A DNA stretch of 64,000 nucleotides from Neckera pumila (GCA_963969595.1 OZ018408.1:4213823-4277822); one strand, 5' to 3'; numbered from the stretch's first letter, positions 10,773 to 22,507 are shown. The notes: generated by a model not told the origin, from the letters alone. Numbers and translations are program-made.

Positions 10773-11975
10773 TGGTGTCAAGTATCAACAAATGACCATT
10801 TCGTTAAATTGGAAGAAATTCACGCAATAATCTGGAACTCCTAAAGGCTTCCTATCATGTAGATCTACGCCAATCATAGTTTTTATAGCTTTGTGCACTT
10901 GATTCTCAGTATTTCGCTCTCGGAATTGTTCTCATATAATTGACGTTAAGAAAACCGACGTTATAAAAACCGACGGGTTTGACTCACTTGAACTCGTATA
11001 TCGAAACCAATAGATATCAATCCTTGCATTACCTGTTAATAATTTTGCCGAAAGTCACTGAAAAATCACTTCACTCGTGAAGAATTGTCCAAGTGACTAA
11101 ATCTCCGAACAGGAGAGAGCATAACTTAAGTCACTCAAAGGACTCAGCATATTAGTACTGCAGTAAGAAGTGTCCACTGATTGCAGACTTACGTCCCGGC
11201 AATTGAGGAACCAAGTATACATTTGACTGGTACATGATATACAGTGCATCTGGACATGTGAGATCGTAATTATTTTGGAAATTGTAGAACTCAAATTAAA
11301 CAAAAATTGCGTTGCACAGTCATTCAATTTTTACGATATGGTCATTTATGTGTAGAGGCTTGAACTGATAGGAAACTGTTCGTGTTCCATTTAGCAGTTC
11401 CATCGCCTACAATCTGGAGTTGGAATGGGGATATCTCAGCTAATTAATTATCCATAGGTATAAGAAGTGACTACGTACAGTAAAGTACCACGAGAAATAT
11501 TTTTTGGGATATCCCTTGATACCATACTTGCAAATATTGCTCCATGGGTTGAATAATAAATGGTTGTATAACAAATAAAGTCTCACCTTGCAACCAGATG
11601 CAATGTGCAATTCTATAATAAACCCTAAACTTAAGCAAGAACCAAGGCAAGAACCCAATCATTCAAACAAGGTTTTGACTCAAACTAGCATACGGTTGTC
11701 AATGTGGACGTAATGATTATAGCTTCCTTTTCCTTTTCTCATGAAATTTCCTCAACAGAGAATCTGTTGCTGTAATGTCTCTTAGATCACTAACAAACCT
11801 AGGCTAGAAGTAGAGGATGGCACACATGAAGGAAATGAGCACACATAAATCTTAGACTTGGCATCACTTAAGAGATAAGAGTATAAGCTTTATTGTTACA
11901 GGTCGCATGGACCAAGCTTAAAGAGCTTCCTAAAGCTCTATGGATTCAAGAGCTCCGGCTACGCCTTTGGTGGAT
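10773..11975. promoter_or_regulatory. Upstream region of B3 copy 1, with inverted homology to the region before B3 copy 3
   Basis: Blocks near 10985-11065 (TTGAACTCGTAT...CCAATAG...GTCACTG) match in reverse the stretch 21845-21960, and 11635-11685 (AAGAACC-AGGCAAGAA) matches 21195-21245 in reverse. Both lie upstream of B3 genes, so they are likely promoter-side sequence co-duplicated with the genes. No TATA box or defined site can be assigned. Confidence 0.5.
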
Positions 11976-12324
11976 TACAGTAGAGAAAATTTCAAAGAAA
12001 ATTTCAAGCCTCTAGAGGGCTGCTCTATAGCCTTCCAAGGTATCCTGAAATTATCTTTTTTGGGCTAAAAAAATCATCTTTACCTTATTCTTGCCCAACT
12101 GAAATTGCAGTGGCAATGGCATAGGAACCAAGTAAATAAAGAGTTTAAAATTTATTAACAAAAAAGAAAAAAATTAAAAAAATTAAAAAAAAAAAAAATT
12201 GCAAAACCTTATTGTTTCGACGAGATTCAACTGCAGCACTTTTTTAGAGTGACAGACCAAGCTTTGAAATAGCTCGGTTTATCACTCTAGAGCAGCCTGC
12301 CAAAGGGCTGAAATTTTCTGTAAT
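11976..12324. mobile_element. TIR MITE family C, copy C1
   Basis: Left end TACAGTAGAGAAAATTTCAA, right end complement of CATTACAGAAAATTTCAGCC. As in the other copies, an AGGGCTGCTCT-like stretch follows the left end and a block of A-rich spacer is followed by TTGCAAAACCTTATTG...CGACGAG. Related copies are at 17702, 20078, 44358 and 59815. Confidence 0.7.
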
Positions 12325-12362
12325 GCTATCCACCATCATACATCATACACATGATTTAAGTC

Positions 12363-12612
12363 TATGCCCAGTTCAAGGACGGATGGTGCTCAAGGACACA
12401 TGATCTAAGTCTATGCCCAGCTACATTCGCTTTGATCTCGGACGAGTGTGAACGAGTCGGCGGAAAGAGTGAAGAGAAGCTGTTGCCCTACTTAAGGTGA
12501 TTCTCAGCGACGAAAGCCCGCCATTCAGTTCTCAAGAAGTGTCGAATCTGCTTTGGACCTGGGCTGGTGTGGCAAGCCATTGTTCCCACAGGGCACTGTT
12601 CATGAATCCCTG
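12363..12612 (-). pseudogene. B3 exon-3 fragment (second B3 domain)
   Basis: Read on the minus strand, 12612-12413 resembles exon 3 of the B3 genes (the stretch around GACGAAAGCCCGCCATTCAG matches the other copies), but it has lost the frame through small changes near 12490-12500 and 12560 and has no exon 2 nearby. The phrase ACATGATYTAAGTCTATGCCCAG is duplicated at 12350 and 12400. Confidence 0.7.
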
Positions 12613-13189
12613 AACTACAAAATATTGGGAAATCATTAATTTTTTAATTTTTTCAATTTTTTTAAATATTTATTTTATAAGTTCTGAGTGTCACATGTCC
12701 AGAGAAGTGCAGACATATATGCTACTCGATTTGCAAGAACTTACAGTGACCTCACTACCATTCGCTGAGTGCATGCAAGACCAGTATGGTGGCTTGCGTT
12801 CACATGGCTTGCTTAAAAACGACTAAATTGTCACGGTCAAGTCCCTAGAGCTAGAACAAGGACTCAAAGTGCCCAGAACTCTGAAATGGCCAGATGCTAC
12901 AGATCTGAGGTTTCAATGAGGCTACTGAAATTCCCCAGTTCTCTGAAATTTGTCATTCCCATGAATATGAGGTTCACTTAGCATGTGGAATTTTGGATGC
13001 ACTGAATTCACAGGTTAAGGAACTACCGAAGAGAATTCAGAGTGTAAATGGCATGAAGGAAGGAGCACTAATTTGAAACATGGGAATCTCCATTCCTGCG
13101 TGTGCAATTGATGTATAGAGCTTGTTGAATTGGTAGGCTGTTCAGATCTCACTCACCGAATTTACATTGCTTCGATTGTGAATCGACGT
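12613..13189. other. Intergenic, nothing recognised
   Basis: Starts with a low-complexity A/T run (12630-12680). No gene, TIR or RNA feature could be supported. Confidence 0.4.
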
Positions 13190-15635
13190 ACCTTGAATAC
13201 GGGTCTACAATAGTATATTTCGGCCGGCTTCGCTTGCCTCTGAGTGCAAGCTAGAGCAACAGTATGACGTTCAAAACTGATTTTATGTCTTCTATCAGAG
13301 GTAAACACACGACACGACTTTCTCAACATCATAACCTAACCTGACTTTCGCTCCACAAAATAAAATTCTCACAACTTAAGCATTGATTGGACACAGCTTT
13401 GCAGTGCAATTCAATTGTCTATACAGTGTGTCGCGGGCCACGAATTTACAAATCACCACTTGTGAGCAGTGCCTTTGGCGGCTTAGATGTGTAGAATTTT
13501 GTGCTTTCAACCCAGCAGTCAAGAATCCAAAAACGGAAATGACACAAGAATTCACGTAGTGCCATAAGTCGACCGTATCTGGATGCACTGGACTAGCATT
13601 GTTAATCTGCCAGATTTACTTACTAAAAGGGACCTAAGGGGTAAGAATCATGATGATAACAAGCCGCATATATCAAGCTTCTTGGTTAATACAAAATTCC
13701 CAAAGTACGTGCTGCATCTAGCAGCTCCAGCTAAGCGGATTACGCTGTCTGTCTTCGCGCTCGAAAGTGCTCAAGGACACTTGGTTTCACCCCGCCTCAC
13801 CCAAATTATATAATATCACACTTTCCTTTGGGTAAATGTTGCCATTTCTATCAACTAGAAAAGATGGTGATTGCATGATTTGGGGCTATGCCCAGTGACA
13901 ATGCTGACTTCGTTCTCGGACGACGAAGAAAGAGTCCGCGGAAAGAGTGAAGAGAAGCTGTTGCCCTTCGTGAAGATGATTTTCAGTGACGAAAGCCCGC
14001 CACTCAGCTTTCAAGTAGTGTCGAATGTCCTCCCCAAAGCTAGTGCGGCAAGCCATTGCTCTCGCAGGTGACTGTTCATGTATCCCTTGCAGCTTGACCA
14101 CAGTGCGAATTCGGTTCCCATACTTTCTGCAAAAGCGTGCTGGAAATTCCTGCACCACAAACATGAGACTCTTCAGATGACTCCATTCTTACTTACACGC
14201 ACATCCTAGCTCTGTATACTTCTGAGAAGATATCTGAAGGCTGCATACACAGAGATCTTACCAAACACGCGTGTACATCCCCTCTGACATTGATGGCTGT
14301 TAGTGTCTTCCCGAAGCTCGGAAGGTGATGCGAACTGTCTTCCTTGCAAGAAGGAGGAGTTGGAGCGATGGCACAATCGTAGACTGCGCTTGACTTCCTG
14401 TTTGAGCCATTCCTACCTTCGTCGCTTCCCTCCTCATCAGCACTCAATCGTGCATCTCTGCATCTGCGATAAGGCTGCTTTGCTTTCTCACGTGAATGAG
14501 CAGAGCTATCAGTGCACCTTCTTTGCTTTCGAGAGGGATTTTTATACGGTCCCTCCATGCTGCGAAATACGTAGACCTTGAATTCAGACATTGCCATCAG
14601 CACGAAAATAAGCGAATCATCTTCCAAGAGACCATGGGAAACAGCAAAGGCTTGCCAACCTCCAGAGAATCTCACTTCAGTCACAGGATAAACTTCAACC
14701 GTGACATTCACAGGCCAGCGTTTTGTAGATGATTCTGTTCGAAGGACAGTGGATTTTCCGAATTTGTTGCCATGTTCTAGGACAAACCTAGAGGGTAGCG
14801 TCTGCAGGAAGCAAAGATCAGTACATTGGAAAATCAGATTATCAGAAGTGTCGTGGAGTTTGCAAAAGTAGTCAATGGCGCTATGGGTTTCAAGGATTGT
14901 CGGTACAGTTTGAGCCACGATTTCTGCCAGTATATCATCAACAGGGATGGAAACTTTCGAATTTAGACTACAGAAATACAACCATGGAAATACATACTAA
15001 TCCCGAAAATGTTTTGGCATTGCTCGCATTGCTTGCTGGGAGGGTCTTCTCAAAGTGAATGCTCCCCTGCAACTTGTGAAGCACTAGGGGCTTTTCATCA
15101 GCGCTCATTGGCATCATGTTCAGGTTGCCTCTGTCCATTGATCTTGATATCGTCTAGCAGGTAACTCTGCACTTGAACTTCTTGAATCACGCAGCCGGAG
15201 TGAGTGGTTTACTTAACTCTCCAGTCTCCCAGCTCTAGACAAGAACCTCTTAGTTCTCAGAAATACGACCTCGACAATAAAAGTGCTTGTAGCCTCAAAT
15301 AACGAATACTATCAGTCCATGTTTGAAGTGAGAAGTGGCAGATGGAGGGGAGGATGATTTGTGGAGCGTCAGACTCAGGAGTTCCAGGACCTTGATAGCG
15401 TAGATCTCGAGTCCTGTTTCAAATCAGATGGTGTTCAAGAACATGGTGATAGGGTGTGCGTATCCGGAAGTGGATCGGCAAGATTTAGATATTGTACGCC
15501 TCTTGATTTTTTGCAATCTATCTGTGAAATGATTGTATTATTTAGGCCACATGTATAAACTTATAACTGTGGGGGAAGTGCTTGATGGAAAACTGATCTC
15601 AATGAGAAGTTTCCATTTGGACTGCGAAATCTTTG
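13190..15635. repeat. Direct segmental duplication, right copy (carries B3 gene 2)
   Basis: Counterpart of 8312-10772. It opens with TACCTTGAATACGGGTCTAC against TACCTTGCATACGGATCTAA in the left copy. Matching continues through the whole B3 gene and about 500 bp of its 5' flank. Confidence 0.8.
13886..15138 (-). CDS. Two-B3-domain (REM-like) DNA-binding protein, copy 2
   Basis: Exons 15138-14998, 14801-14262 and 14149-13886 join in frame (phase 0) to about 314 residues. Exon 1 is nearly identical to copy 1. B3 domain 1 starts TLPSRFVLEHGNKFGKS and includes GGWQAFAVSHGLLEDDSLIF; note LEDD in place of the usual LEGD. B3 domain 2 starts EFPARFCRKYGNRIR and includes AEWRAFVTENHLHEGQQLLF. The C-terminus differs from copy 1: the stop is displaced, giving a tail SQHCHWA instead of SAL. 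The linker carries basic clusters (RKQRR and REKAKQPYRR). No disabling change is seen. Likely nuclear; target unknown. Confidence 0.82.
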
Positions 15636-15815
15636 GGATGCCTGCAGTCTACAGGCTGGCAATCTTTGGGATGCCTGCGCATTTTCCAATCTCAGGCATC
15701 CCAACGATGCGTAGATCGAATTTTCCAATTGCAGGCCTCTTTAAGATGTACAGATTGAACTTTTCCATTTGGACAGCGAAAATCAAAGGCATCCCAAAGA
15801 TTGCAAAAGCACGCT
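15636..15815. repeat. Short inverted/tandem repeat around 'ATCTTTGGGATGCC'
   Basis: AATCTTTGGGATGCCTGC occurs at ~15628 and ~15660, and its complement (AGGCATCCCAA near 15693; GGCATCCCAAAGATTGC near 15788) follows, with a repeated TTTTCCA-TTGGAC phrase between. It sits exactly at the end of the right-hand duplication copy. Confidence 0.6.
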
Positions 15816-16411
15816 ACATATGAGTCTCCCGGACTGTTAGTACAGTTCGATCACCTGCTGCAATTACAGAGTTAAGCTGCATTATTAAGGCGCAACCAAA
15901 TGGACACTAAGTAAGCTGTCCCGAGCAAGGGGAGTGTGCTTTGTAATTTCTTTCGCAACAATGATAACAAAAGAATGCCAAAATTGAACCCAATTGGTTT
16001 CATATTTTTCTAGGGTCACAAGAATATTTCACTACTTCTCTGACGTTGACACCGTCGGAGCCCGACTGTAGCTTCTAGACCTACCCACAGCAACATATGC
16101 ACGAGAGCATCAGTAATTATGTCTAATGAGTCAAAACCTGTATTCATACAAACATGGGACTTCCTGAAGGACTTGCTAATTATGCTCAATGTGGCCAATT
16201 GTGATAACAGAGCTTGGCCTAATCTCCAGCCAACAAGCAGCCCAAAATTTCGGATCAATGCCGGTCAAATTTTGGCAGTGGTTTGAATCACGAGTCCTGC
16301 CTAATAAATCAAGATGAATGGGGAGACGCAATTCAGAAGTCAAAAAAATACTATTCCGGACCGACAAGGCGGCAACGTGCATTACATACCAAATTCACAT
16401 ATTTTTTTGTC
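15816..16411. other. Intergenic between B3 copy 2 and the exon-1 remnant
   Basis: No supportable gene or repeat. Short frames on both strands overlap each other and match nothing known. Confidence 0.4.
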
Positions 16412-16534
16412 ATGGCTGGGTGCAGTGGTAGCTGTCAGCGTCCTCTCAAAATGAATGCTCCCCTGCAACTTACGAAGCAGGAGGGGTTTGTCATCAGCGC
16501 TCAATGGCACCAGGTTCACATTGCTTCTGGCCAT
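16412..16534 (-). pseudogene. Isolated B3-gene exon 1 remnant
   Basis: On the minus strand the start at 16534 opens MARSNVNLVPLSADDKPLLL and continues KLQGSIHFERTL, closely matching exon 1 of all three B3 genes (nearest to copy 3, MAGSNVKLVPLSAEDKPLVI). The expected exons 2 and 3 are absent downstream; what follows is unrelated AT-rich sequence. The frame itself is undamaged. Confidence 0.75.
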
Positions 16535-16653
16535 TGATCTTTGCATCACCTAGCTGGCAATTCTGCAGTTGAATTTCTCAAAAGGTGAACTTGCAGTAAG
16601 TAGCAAGAACCGGATCAGATTCTCATTTCAAACAGGTTTTGACTGAAACAAGC

Positions 16654-16885
16654 ATGGGCAATTTCATTAAAGTGGCGGTATTCCAAGTGCCACTTTTACG
16701 GTGTGCCATTTTCATCATTTAGGATAGGTATAGATTTCAGAACTGCCGTTCTGAACCATCTAGGGTAAGTATAGATTTAGAATGGCTGTTTTGAACCATC
16801 TAGGACAGGTATAGATTTAGGACGGCCGTTCTGAACTGTTTTCATGCCATTTAAAAAAATATCGCCATTTGAATGAAATTGCCCA
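16654..16885. mobile_element. TIR MITE family B, copy B2
   Basis: Left end ATGGGCAATTTCATTAAAGT, right end complement of ATGGGCAATTTCATTCAAAT. Three internal units of 'ACCATCTAGG--AGGTATAGATTT' are separated by palindromic ACGGCCGT-like centres. Confidence 0.75.
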
Positions 16886-17262
16886 TAAGCACGGGTTCCC
16901 AATGATGAATGTGGAAAGTTTAGCATGGTTGCCAATGAGGAACGTGGAGAGTTTAGCATGGCTTCATCTGTGTTAGCTTTTCAAAATCAACGTTATTTCA
17001 AACTCCATAAATCAGCGATTAGTTACACCATGCAGACACATGGATGAGACGCGGACCCAAGTCCCGGCCACAAGAGAAATAAAGCAGGCATAGTAACAAT
17101 AACAGTCAAGAAGCAAGTACCTAGGAGCTAGCAAGCAGAGGCAATTTAAACACAGAAAGTGAACAAAGACTTTTACCAACACGTCCCAGTTCTTAATTTT
17201 CAATGCAAAGCAAGGTGGTTGCAAGAAAGACCGACCGGTTTTTGTAGCGTTTTTCAGAGTAT
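16886..17262. repeat. Diverged copy of the 24.25-24.4 kb sequence
   Basis: Stretches such as GCAGGCATAG-AAC and GTCAAGAAGCAAGTA...AGCAAGCA (17085-17130) parallel 24255-24315. The continuation of that sequence reappears at 18500-18630, so the 17263-18490 interval looks inserted. Confidence 0.5.
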
Positions 17263-17472
17263 ATGGGGGATTTCATTAAAATGGTGGTATTCCGCATGCC
17301 ATATTGACGGCATGCCATATTGACAGCATGGCATTTGACCATCTAGGACAAAAATAGATTTTAGAACAGCCGTTCTGAACCATCTAGGACAGGTATAGAT
17401 TTCAAAACGGCCGTTTTGAACTGTAAAAGTGCCAAAGTTTTGGAATGGTGCCATTTTAATGAAATTTGCTAT
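17263..17472. mobile_element. TIR MITE family B, copy B3
   Basis: Left end ATGGGGGATTTCATTAAAAT, right end complement of ATAGCAAATTTCATTAAAAT. Two internal units 'CCATCTAGGACA--ATAGATTT' are present, with AACGGCCGTT between. Confidence 0.75.
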
Positions 17473-17701
17473 GTATTCAAAAAAATCTGGAAAATATGTT
17501 TCATGTATATACCTTTAAGAAGAAGGTACCTTAGGAAGGAAAAGCATAGAAAAATTCTCTAGGGAGGAGAACTAGAAAATCTCATGAAAAGTGCAAAACG
17601 TCAAGAAAAGAGGTACTTTCACATTTTAATTTGTAAAAAAATAGGAAAATCAATTTTAAAAAAAACTAAAAATTGTCAATTTGAGAGAACATTATGGTGA
17701 G
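17473..17701. repeat. Inverted repeat partner of 19600-19720
   Basis: AGGAAAAGCATAGAAAAATT near 17537 and its surroundings (about 130 bp) recur in reverse near 19655-19700 (AATTTTTCTATGCTTTTCCT). The family is unknown. Confidence 0.55.
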
Positions 17702-18072
17702 CATTAGAAAAAAATCCAGCCCTTGGAAGGGCTGCTCCATGGACCCCTTTCAATACCTGAAATTTAGTTTTAAGGGACTGAAAAAATAGTTTTTTCCCTA
17801 TTTTTGCACAACAATTTCTGCTGTGACGATGGCGCAGGAACCAAAATACAAGAGTAAAAATAAAATTAAACTAAAAATTTAATCTTAAAAAAAAATTATT
17901 AAAAAAAATAAAAAATAAAAAATAAATTCTGCAAAATTTGATTGCTCCGGCGAGCAGTCATACACTTTGACTGCTCACCAAGGGCACTTTTCCAAGTTGA
18001 CAAGCCATGCATGAAATAGCATGGCATGTCAACTTGGAACGGCCCTTCCATGGGCTGAAATTTTCTCTAATG
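17702..18072. mobile_element. TIR MITE family C, copy C2
   Basis: Left end CATTAGAAAAAAATCCAGCC, right end complement of CATTAGAGAAAATTTCAGCC. It contains the family-typical A-rich spacer (17870-17930) and the block 'GACAAGCCATGC-TGAAATAGCATGGCATGTC', itself a hairpin (near 17999-18031). Confidence 0.75.
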
Positions 18073-19911
18073 AGAGATTTCACTTAAAGAATGATCTTAA
18101 AACCATATACAATGTTTTTAGAAATGTGCGCACAACAGAGCCCCGTTAGCACGCATGTAGAGGGCATAAAATTAAAAAAATTTAAGTTTCCTTTGGTAGG
18201 AATACAAAAGCCTACTAAGGAAACAGACCACAAAAATTTCAGCTCTAGATCATTAATTTTGAATGCTCCCCAGTACTAATTTAAACCCCCTAAACTACAA
18301 AGTGTGACAAATTAGCTAAATTACAAATTAATTAGAAAACTCTTTTTCTAAATTTCTGAAAAATAAGAGTTCTTATTATTATAAAGTTTGTCATCTTCAT
18401 TAAAAATTCCAAGCACATTGACTTCACCTTCCAAAAGTTATGGCTGTTTACAACATCGTCACTTCTATTGTGACGCCAAATAGTACAGTTCTTTCTTGCA
18501 TTCATCCTGCAAAGCAAATAATTTTTTGTTCTTCCATATTGGACAAAAAACTAACAAAAATGTACACACGCATCTATCTTTGAAATACAAAGCAAAAAAT
18601 ACCTATAATTGATCGATTTATGCAGCAATTTAACTTTTGTAGACCTTTTTTCTAGGATAGAGGGACTGAGGAAGTATACCACATTTAGATTTTGCTCAAA
18701 GACTAGATTAACTAGGATGGTGAAAGACTCAACATGGTCATTCAATGCAAATTGCCAAAGATTTGGGGATTGTACTATGTATAATACATACATGTACAAC
18801 TTTCAAAGTTATGCAATTTGTAAAATCAAATAATATTATTTTGGCTCATCTAGATATGTAACTATTGGAAACAAAGCTGATGGATAAAGGTGATATTTTT
18901 CCATTTTGGCCTCTATGATCATATTTATAAATTAAGTCTATTAATACAGGGACATCAATGCATGGTGATGGTTGCATAGTATTAACACATGTATCCTATG
19001 TCCCATACATGTCCATTGAGGGTCTTTTTTCTACAAACTTTTTCTACAAAGGGGGTTTGAGAAATCATTTATAAATATAATATATATTTTGTGTGTGTGG
19101 ATGAATGCAAGAAACACTTGTACTACTTTTTGTTACACCTTACATGCTGATTTGTTTTTTAGGCATAACTTTTGTCTATCGAATCCAAATGACTTAAGAT
19201 TTATAGGGAAGGTGCTCATGACCTCTATACACTTTGCCTAATTTTTTTGGCAATTTTCAAAAAAACTTTACTAAATAAAAACAACCCCCGATTTTATGTC
19301 ACAAATACCAATTTGGAGGTTTTAAGTACTATTTAGTACCCAAAAAATAGAATTTGGAGCTGAAATTTGGATGAAATGGTCTTCTAGTAAACTTCTAGCT
19401 CTCCAAGAGAGGGATTTAAAAAAAGGTTAATTTTGCATAGTGTAGAAGTCTACAAAGTGAGCTTCTTTCTGCTTGCATTTCGAAACACATAAAGCATTAT
19501 TTTGGTGGGTTTTTTGGTGAATGACCATCTCCATAGAGCTGTTGCAAATGGACAATTTTTGTTTTATTTATTTAATTTATTTTACTATTTTTAACTAATT
19601 AAAGCATCTAAGTGTCTATTTTCTTGAGATTTGGCACTTTCTACTTCTCCCACTTAGAGAATTTTTCTATGCTTTTCCTTCTTAGGATTTCTTCATCTTA
19701 AAGGTTTATAAATTGGCCATATTTTAAAAAAAAATTAAAAATTATTTTTCTATGCTTAAAGTACTCCAGAAAAAAAAGCATTAAATAGTGAAAACACAAC
19801 AAATAGTACAAGTGTTTCTTGCATTCACCTGTGTATTTTCAAAGGTTTAGAAATTCAAAAGATAAGGGATTGTTTGTTTCCATATCTGTAAACATATATT
19901 GATATATATAT
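18073..19911. other. AT-rich intergenic, mostly unassigned
   Basis: Within it 18500-18630 continues the sequence homologous to 24410-24510 (ATCGATCGATT-like core near 18609). 19600-19720 is the inverted partner of 17473-17600. The remainder has no supportable feature. Confidence 0.4.
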
Positions 19912-20476
19912 ATGGCAAATTTCATTAAAATGATGCCATTCCCAAACTTTGGACTTTTACAATCCAAACCGCCAAGTATAAAATCTATAGTTGTCCTAGA
20001 TGGTTCAAACTGTCGGGTTTGAAATCTATACCCGTCTTAGATGGTTTCAATTGTGCAGTCTAAAAGTGGTGTATTTTCATTAGAAAAAATTTCAGGCCTT
20101 TGGAAGGCTGCTCTACAACCCTTCGAGGTACCCTAAAAATTTACTTTTTTTTTGCTCAAAAATTAGTTTTTCCCCTATTTTTGCCTTGCTAAAACTGCAG
20201 TAGCAGTGGCATAGGAACCCAGAATTCCGAATAAAAAATTATTATTATTGTTATTTATTTTTTTATTTTTTTAATCTTAAAAAATATTTAAAAAAAAAAA
20301 AAAAATTCTGCGAAACTTGATTGCTCTGGCGAGCAGACAGAGACTTTGACTACTCATCAAGAGCATTTTCGAAGTTGACAAGCCATGCAAGAAATAGCAT
20401 GGCATGTCAACTTCAGACGGCCCTCCAAAGGACTAAATTTTTCTCTAATGATACGCCATTTTAATGAAATTTGTCA
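19912..20476. mobile_element. TIR MITE family B, copy B4, interrupted by a family C element
   Basis: Left end ATGGCAAATTTCATTAAAAT, right end complement of ATGACAAATTTCATTAAAAT. The body with 'ATAAAATCTATAGTTGTCCTAGATGG' units is broken at 20078-20450 by copy C3. Without C3 it would be about 190 bp, the size of B5. Confidence 0.8.
20078..20450. mobile_element. TIR MITE family C, copy C3, nested in B4
   Basis: Left end CATTAGAAAAAATTTCAGGC, right end complement of CATTAGAGAAAAATTTAGTC. The 'AGTTGACAAGCCATGCA...GCATGGCATGTCAACTT' hairpin at 20375-20416 matches C2. Its position inside B4 shows that it inserted later. Confidence 0.8.
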
Positions 20477-22507
20477 TTTATATTTGTATTGGTATATATG
20501 GGACATGGGATTAAATATAGGACACATGATTGGCAATTTGGATGCATTATCGTGCACATGAGAAATTGAGAGAGGGAGCGTCATATAAATTCCTTGTCCA
20601 ATAGCATGAAAATTCAAAAAAATCCCTCACGTGATTCCAGGTGAACTCATGCAAATCCACAGGCTTAATTGGTCTCATTAATTGTCTTCCATGAAGGTCA
20701 ATGAAATGTTGCAAAATGGGGAAATTAGAGTTCAAGTCAAGGAGAAGGCAAATAACTTTCAAGTTTGCAATGCCCCCTGAATTGATTAGAGCTCACATCA
20801 CTTGGTAATTTTCTTCATGTGCTCCCGATTCCCTTCTTTTAGCTTAAGTTTGCCAGTAATCCCCACCTGGAGCATTTTGTATCCCTAAGTGGATGAAATT
20901 CATCCAAATAAAGAAGAAAACTCTCCACTAGTGTCCTCTATCCTTAGATAATTAGGAAGTTCAAGGTCCAATTTCATATAAGGGAGGAGATTTAGGGAAC
21001 CCAAAATCACCTCTTTCCAAATCTTTAGGAAAGAGAAACATTGGTGGCGAAGAGCATTCCCTATCCCTCATGATACATGTTCTTTCTTCATCCGCATGGA
21101 GATAGGGATAGGGAAGAATTAAGTGGACATTGTAGCAACAGATTTGCACTTGATGAAAGTTTGTGAGAGAAGGAAGCTATGCTCTTCACTGGCAACCGTG
21201 TGATTGTTTGAGGTAAAACCTTGATTCTTGCCTCGGTTCTTGCTTATTAGGGCTTAGCTTTTATTACCGTGCCCCAACTGGTTGCATCTTGAGAAGTCCT
21301 CTATAAGTTGAGTCATCTATGGTCCAGCCCAAGCAGAAATATTTGCAGATTGACTGGGATATTGGAAAAAATAAATTTTTATATTAGGTTTCTTTGCTTT
21401 TGTCTGCGGATAATCTATTAGTTGGGAAAGCCTCTGTCAAACTTGAGATTGTAAGCAATGTAATCATTTACTGCAATGAAATATTATCAGTTTCCCATCA
21501 GTTTCAAATCTATTATAGAGACGATCATATCATAAATCACCTACTTAAGCTTGGGTTCAGAAAACGTAAATCTTTCATATATTGCAAGTGCAACATTATG
21601 TTGATCTCCGTTCTAAAATTTCCAGTTTCTTTCAATCGAGTACGTCTGATACACTGTATCATACACCAGTCAAATCCATGCCCAAGTTCTTCAATACAGG
21701 GATTACTCCAGTCTGATTAGATACTCAGATCGTCAAAGCTTTTTGAACCCGCGCCTGAGAAAGCTTCTCCATGCATCAGTAATGACCGTACTGTGTCATT
21801 TCAGTGACGTATGACTCTTTGCTATTCAGAAATCCAGTCACTTCGGCAAACTCATAACACCTGAAGCGATTTTTTCAGTGACGTCAGAATGTAATAACAG
21901 GTGAATGATACAAAGACTGATGTTTCGTCCTATTGGTTCCAATACACGAGTTCACGAGAGGATTTGGGAAGTCTTAATTAGTGTGAACGTAATCGCAGTC
22001 TAAGTGGAAACGACCACGCTCACACAGTCTCGCATCATGCATTTCCCCATCAGTTGCAAGTCTATGACCTCTAAGATGATACAATCATTTCACAGATTAA
22101 TTGCATTATTATCATTAAGAGAGGTAAAATCTCCAAAGCTTGCGGATCGACATCCGCAGACTCACACCAATTATGACCCTGTCACCCAGGTCATCCACCT
22201 CATCTGATTTGAGTTCACTAGACCTACGTTATCAAGGTCTTGGAACTCCTCAGTCTGTCAACCCTCAAACTTTGAGCTCCTCCATCTGCCACTTCTCACT
22301 TAGGTCTCACAGTCTAGTTCGATCACTCCGTAATTTGAGACTAGATCCTGTTGTTTCTGAGGTCTTAATTCTGAGACGAGCCCTGGTGAAATAGAGAAAC
22401 TCTTCATGAGGAGCTGGAGACTGCAAGAGTGAAGCCACTTTCTCAAAGAGCGTGTTTTGAAAAGTTCAACTGTGGAATTACCAGCTACGTGCTCAAGGCA
22501 ACGATCA
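20477..22507. promoter_or_regulatory. Upstream region of B3 copy 3
   Basis: Parts (21195-21245 and 21845-21960) are inverted counterparts of sequence upstream of B3 copy 1, so at least 1.3 kb of 5' flank was duplicated with the gene. No promoter element is assigned. 20477-21190 shows nothing nameable. Confidence 0.45.

Noticed and set aside
14802..14981. N-terminal extension of B3 copy 2 exon 2 (IPVDDILAEIVAQ...)
   Set aside because: It lies in intron 1: the acceptor CCTGCAG precedes TLPSRF in all three copies, and the equivalent sequence in copy 3 is full of stops.
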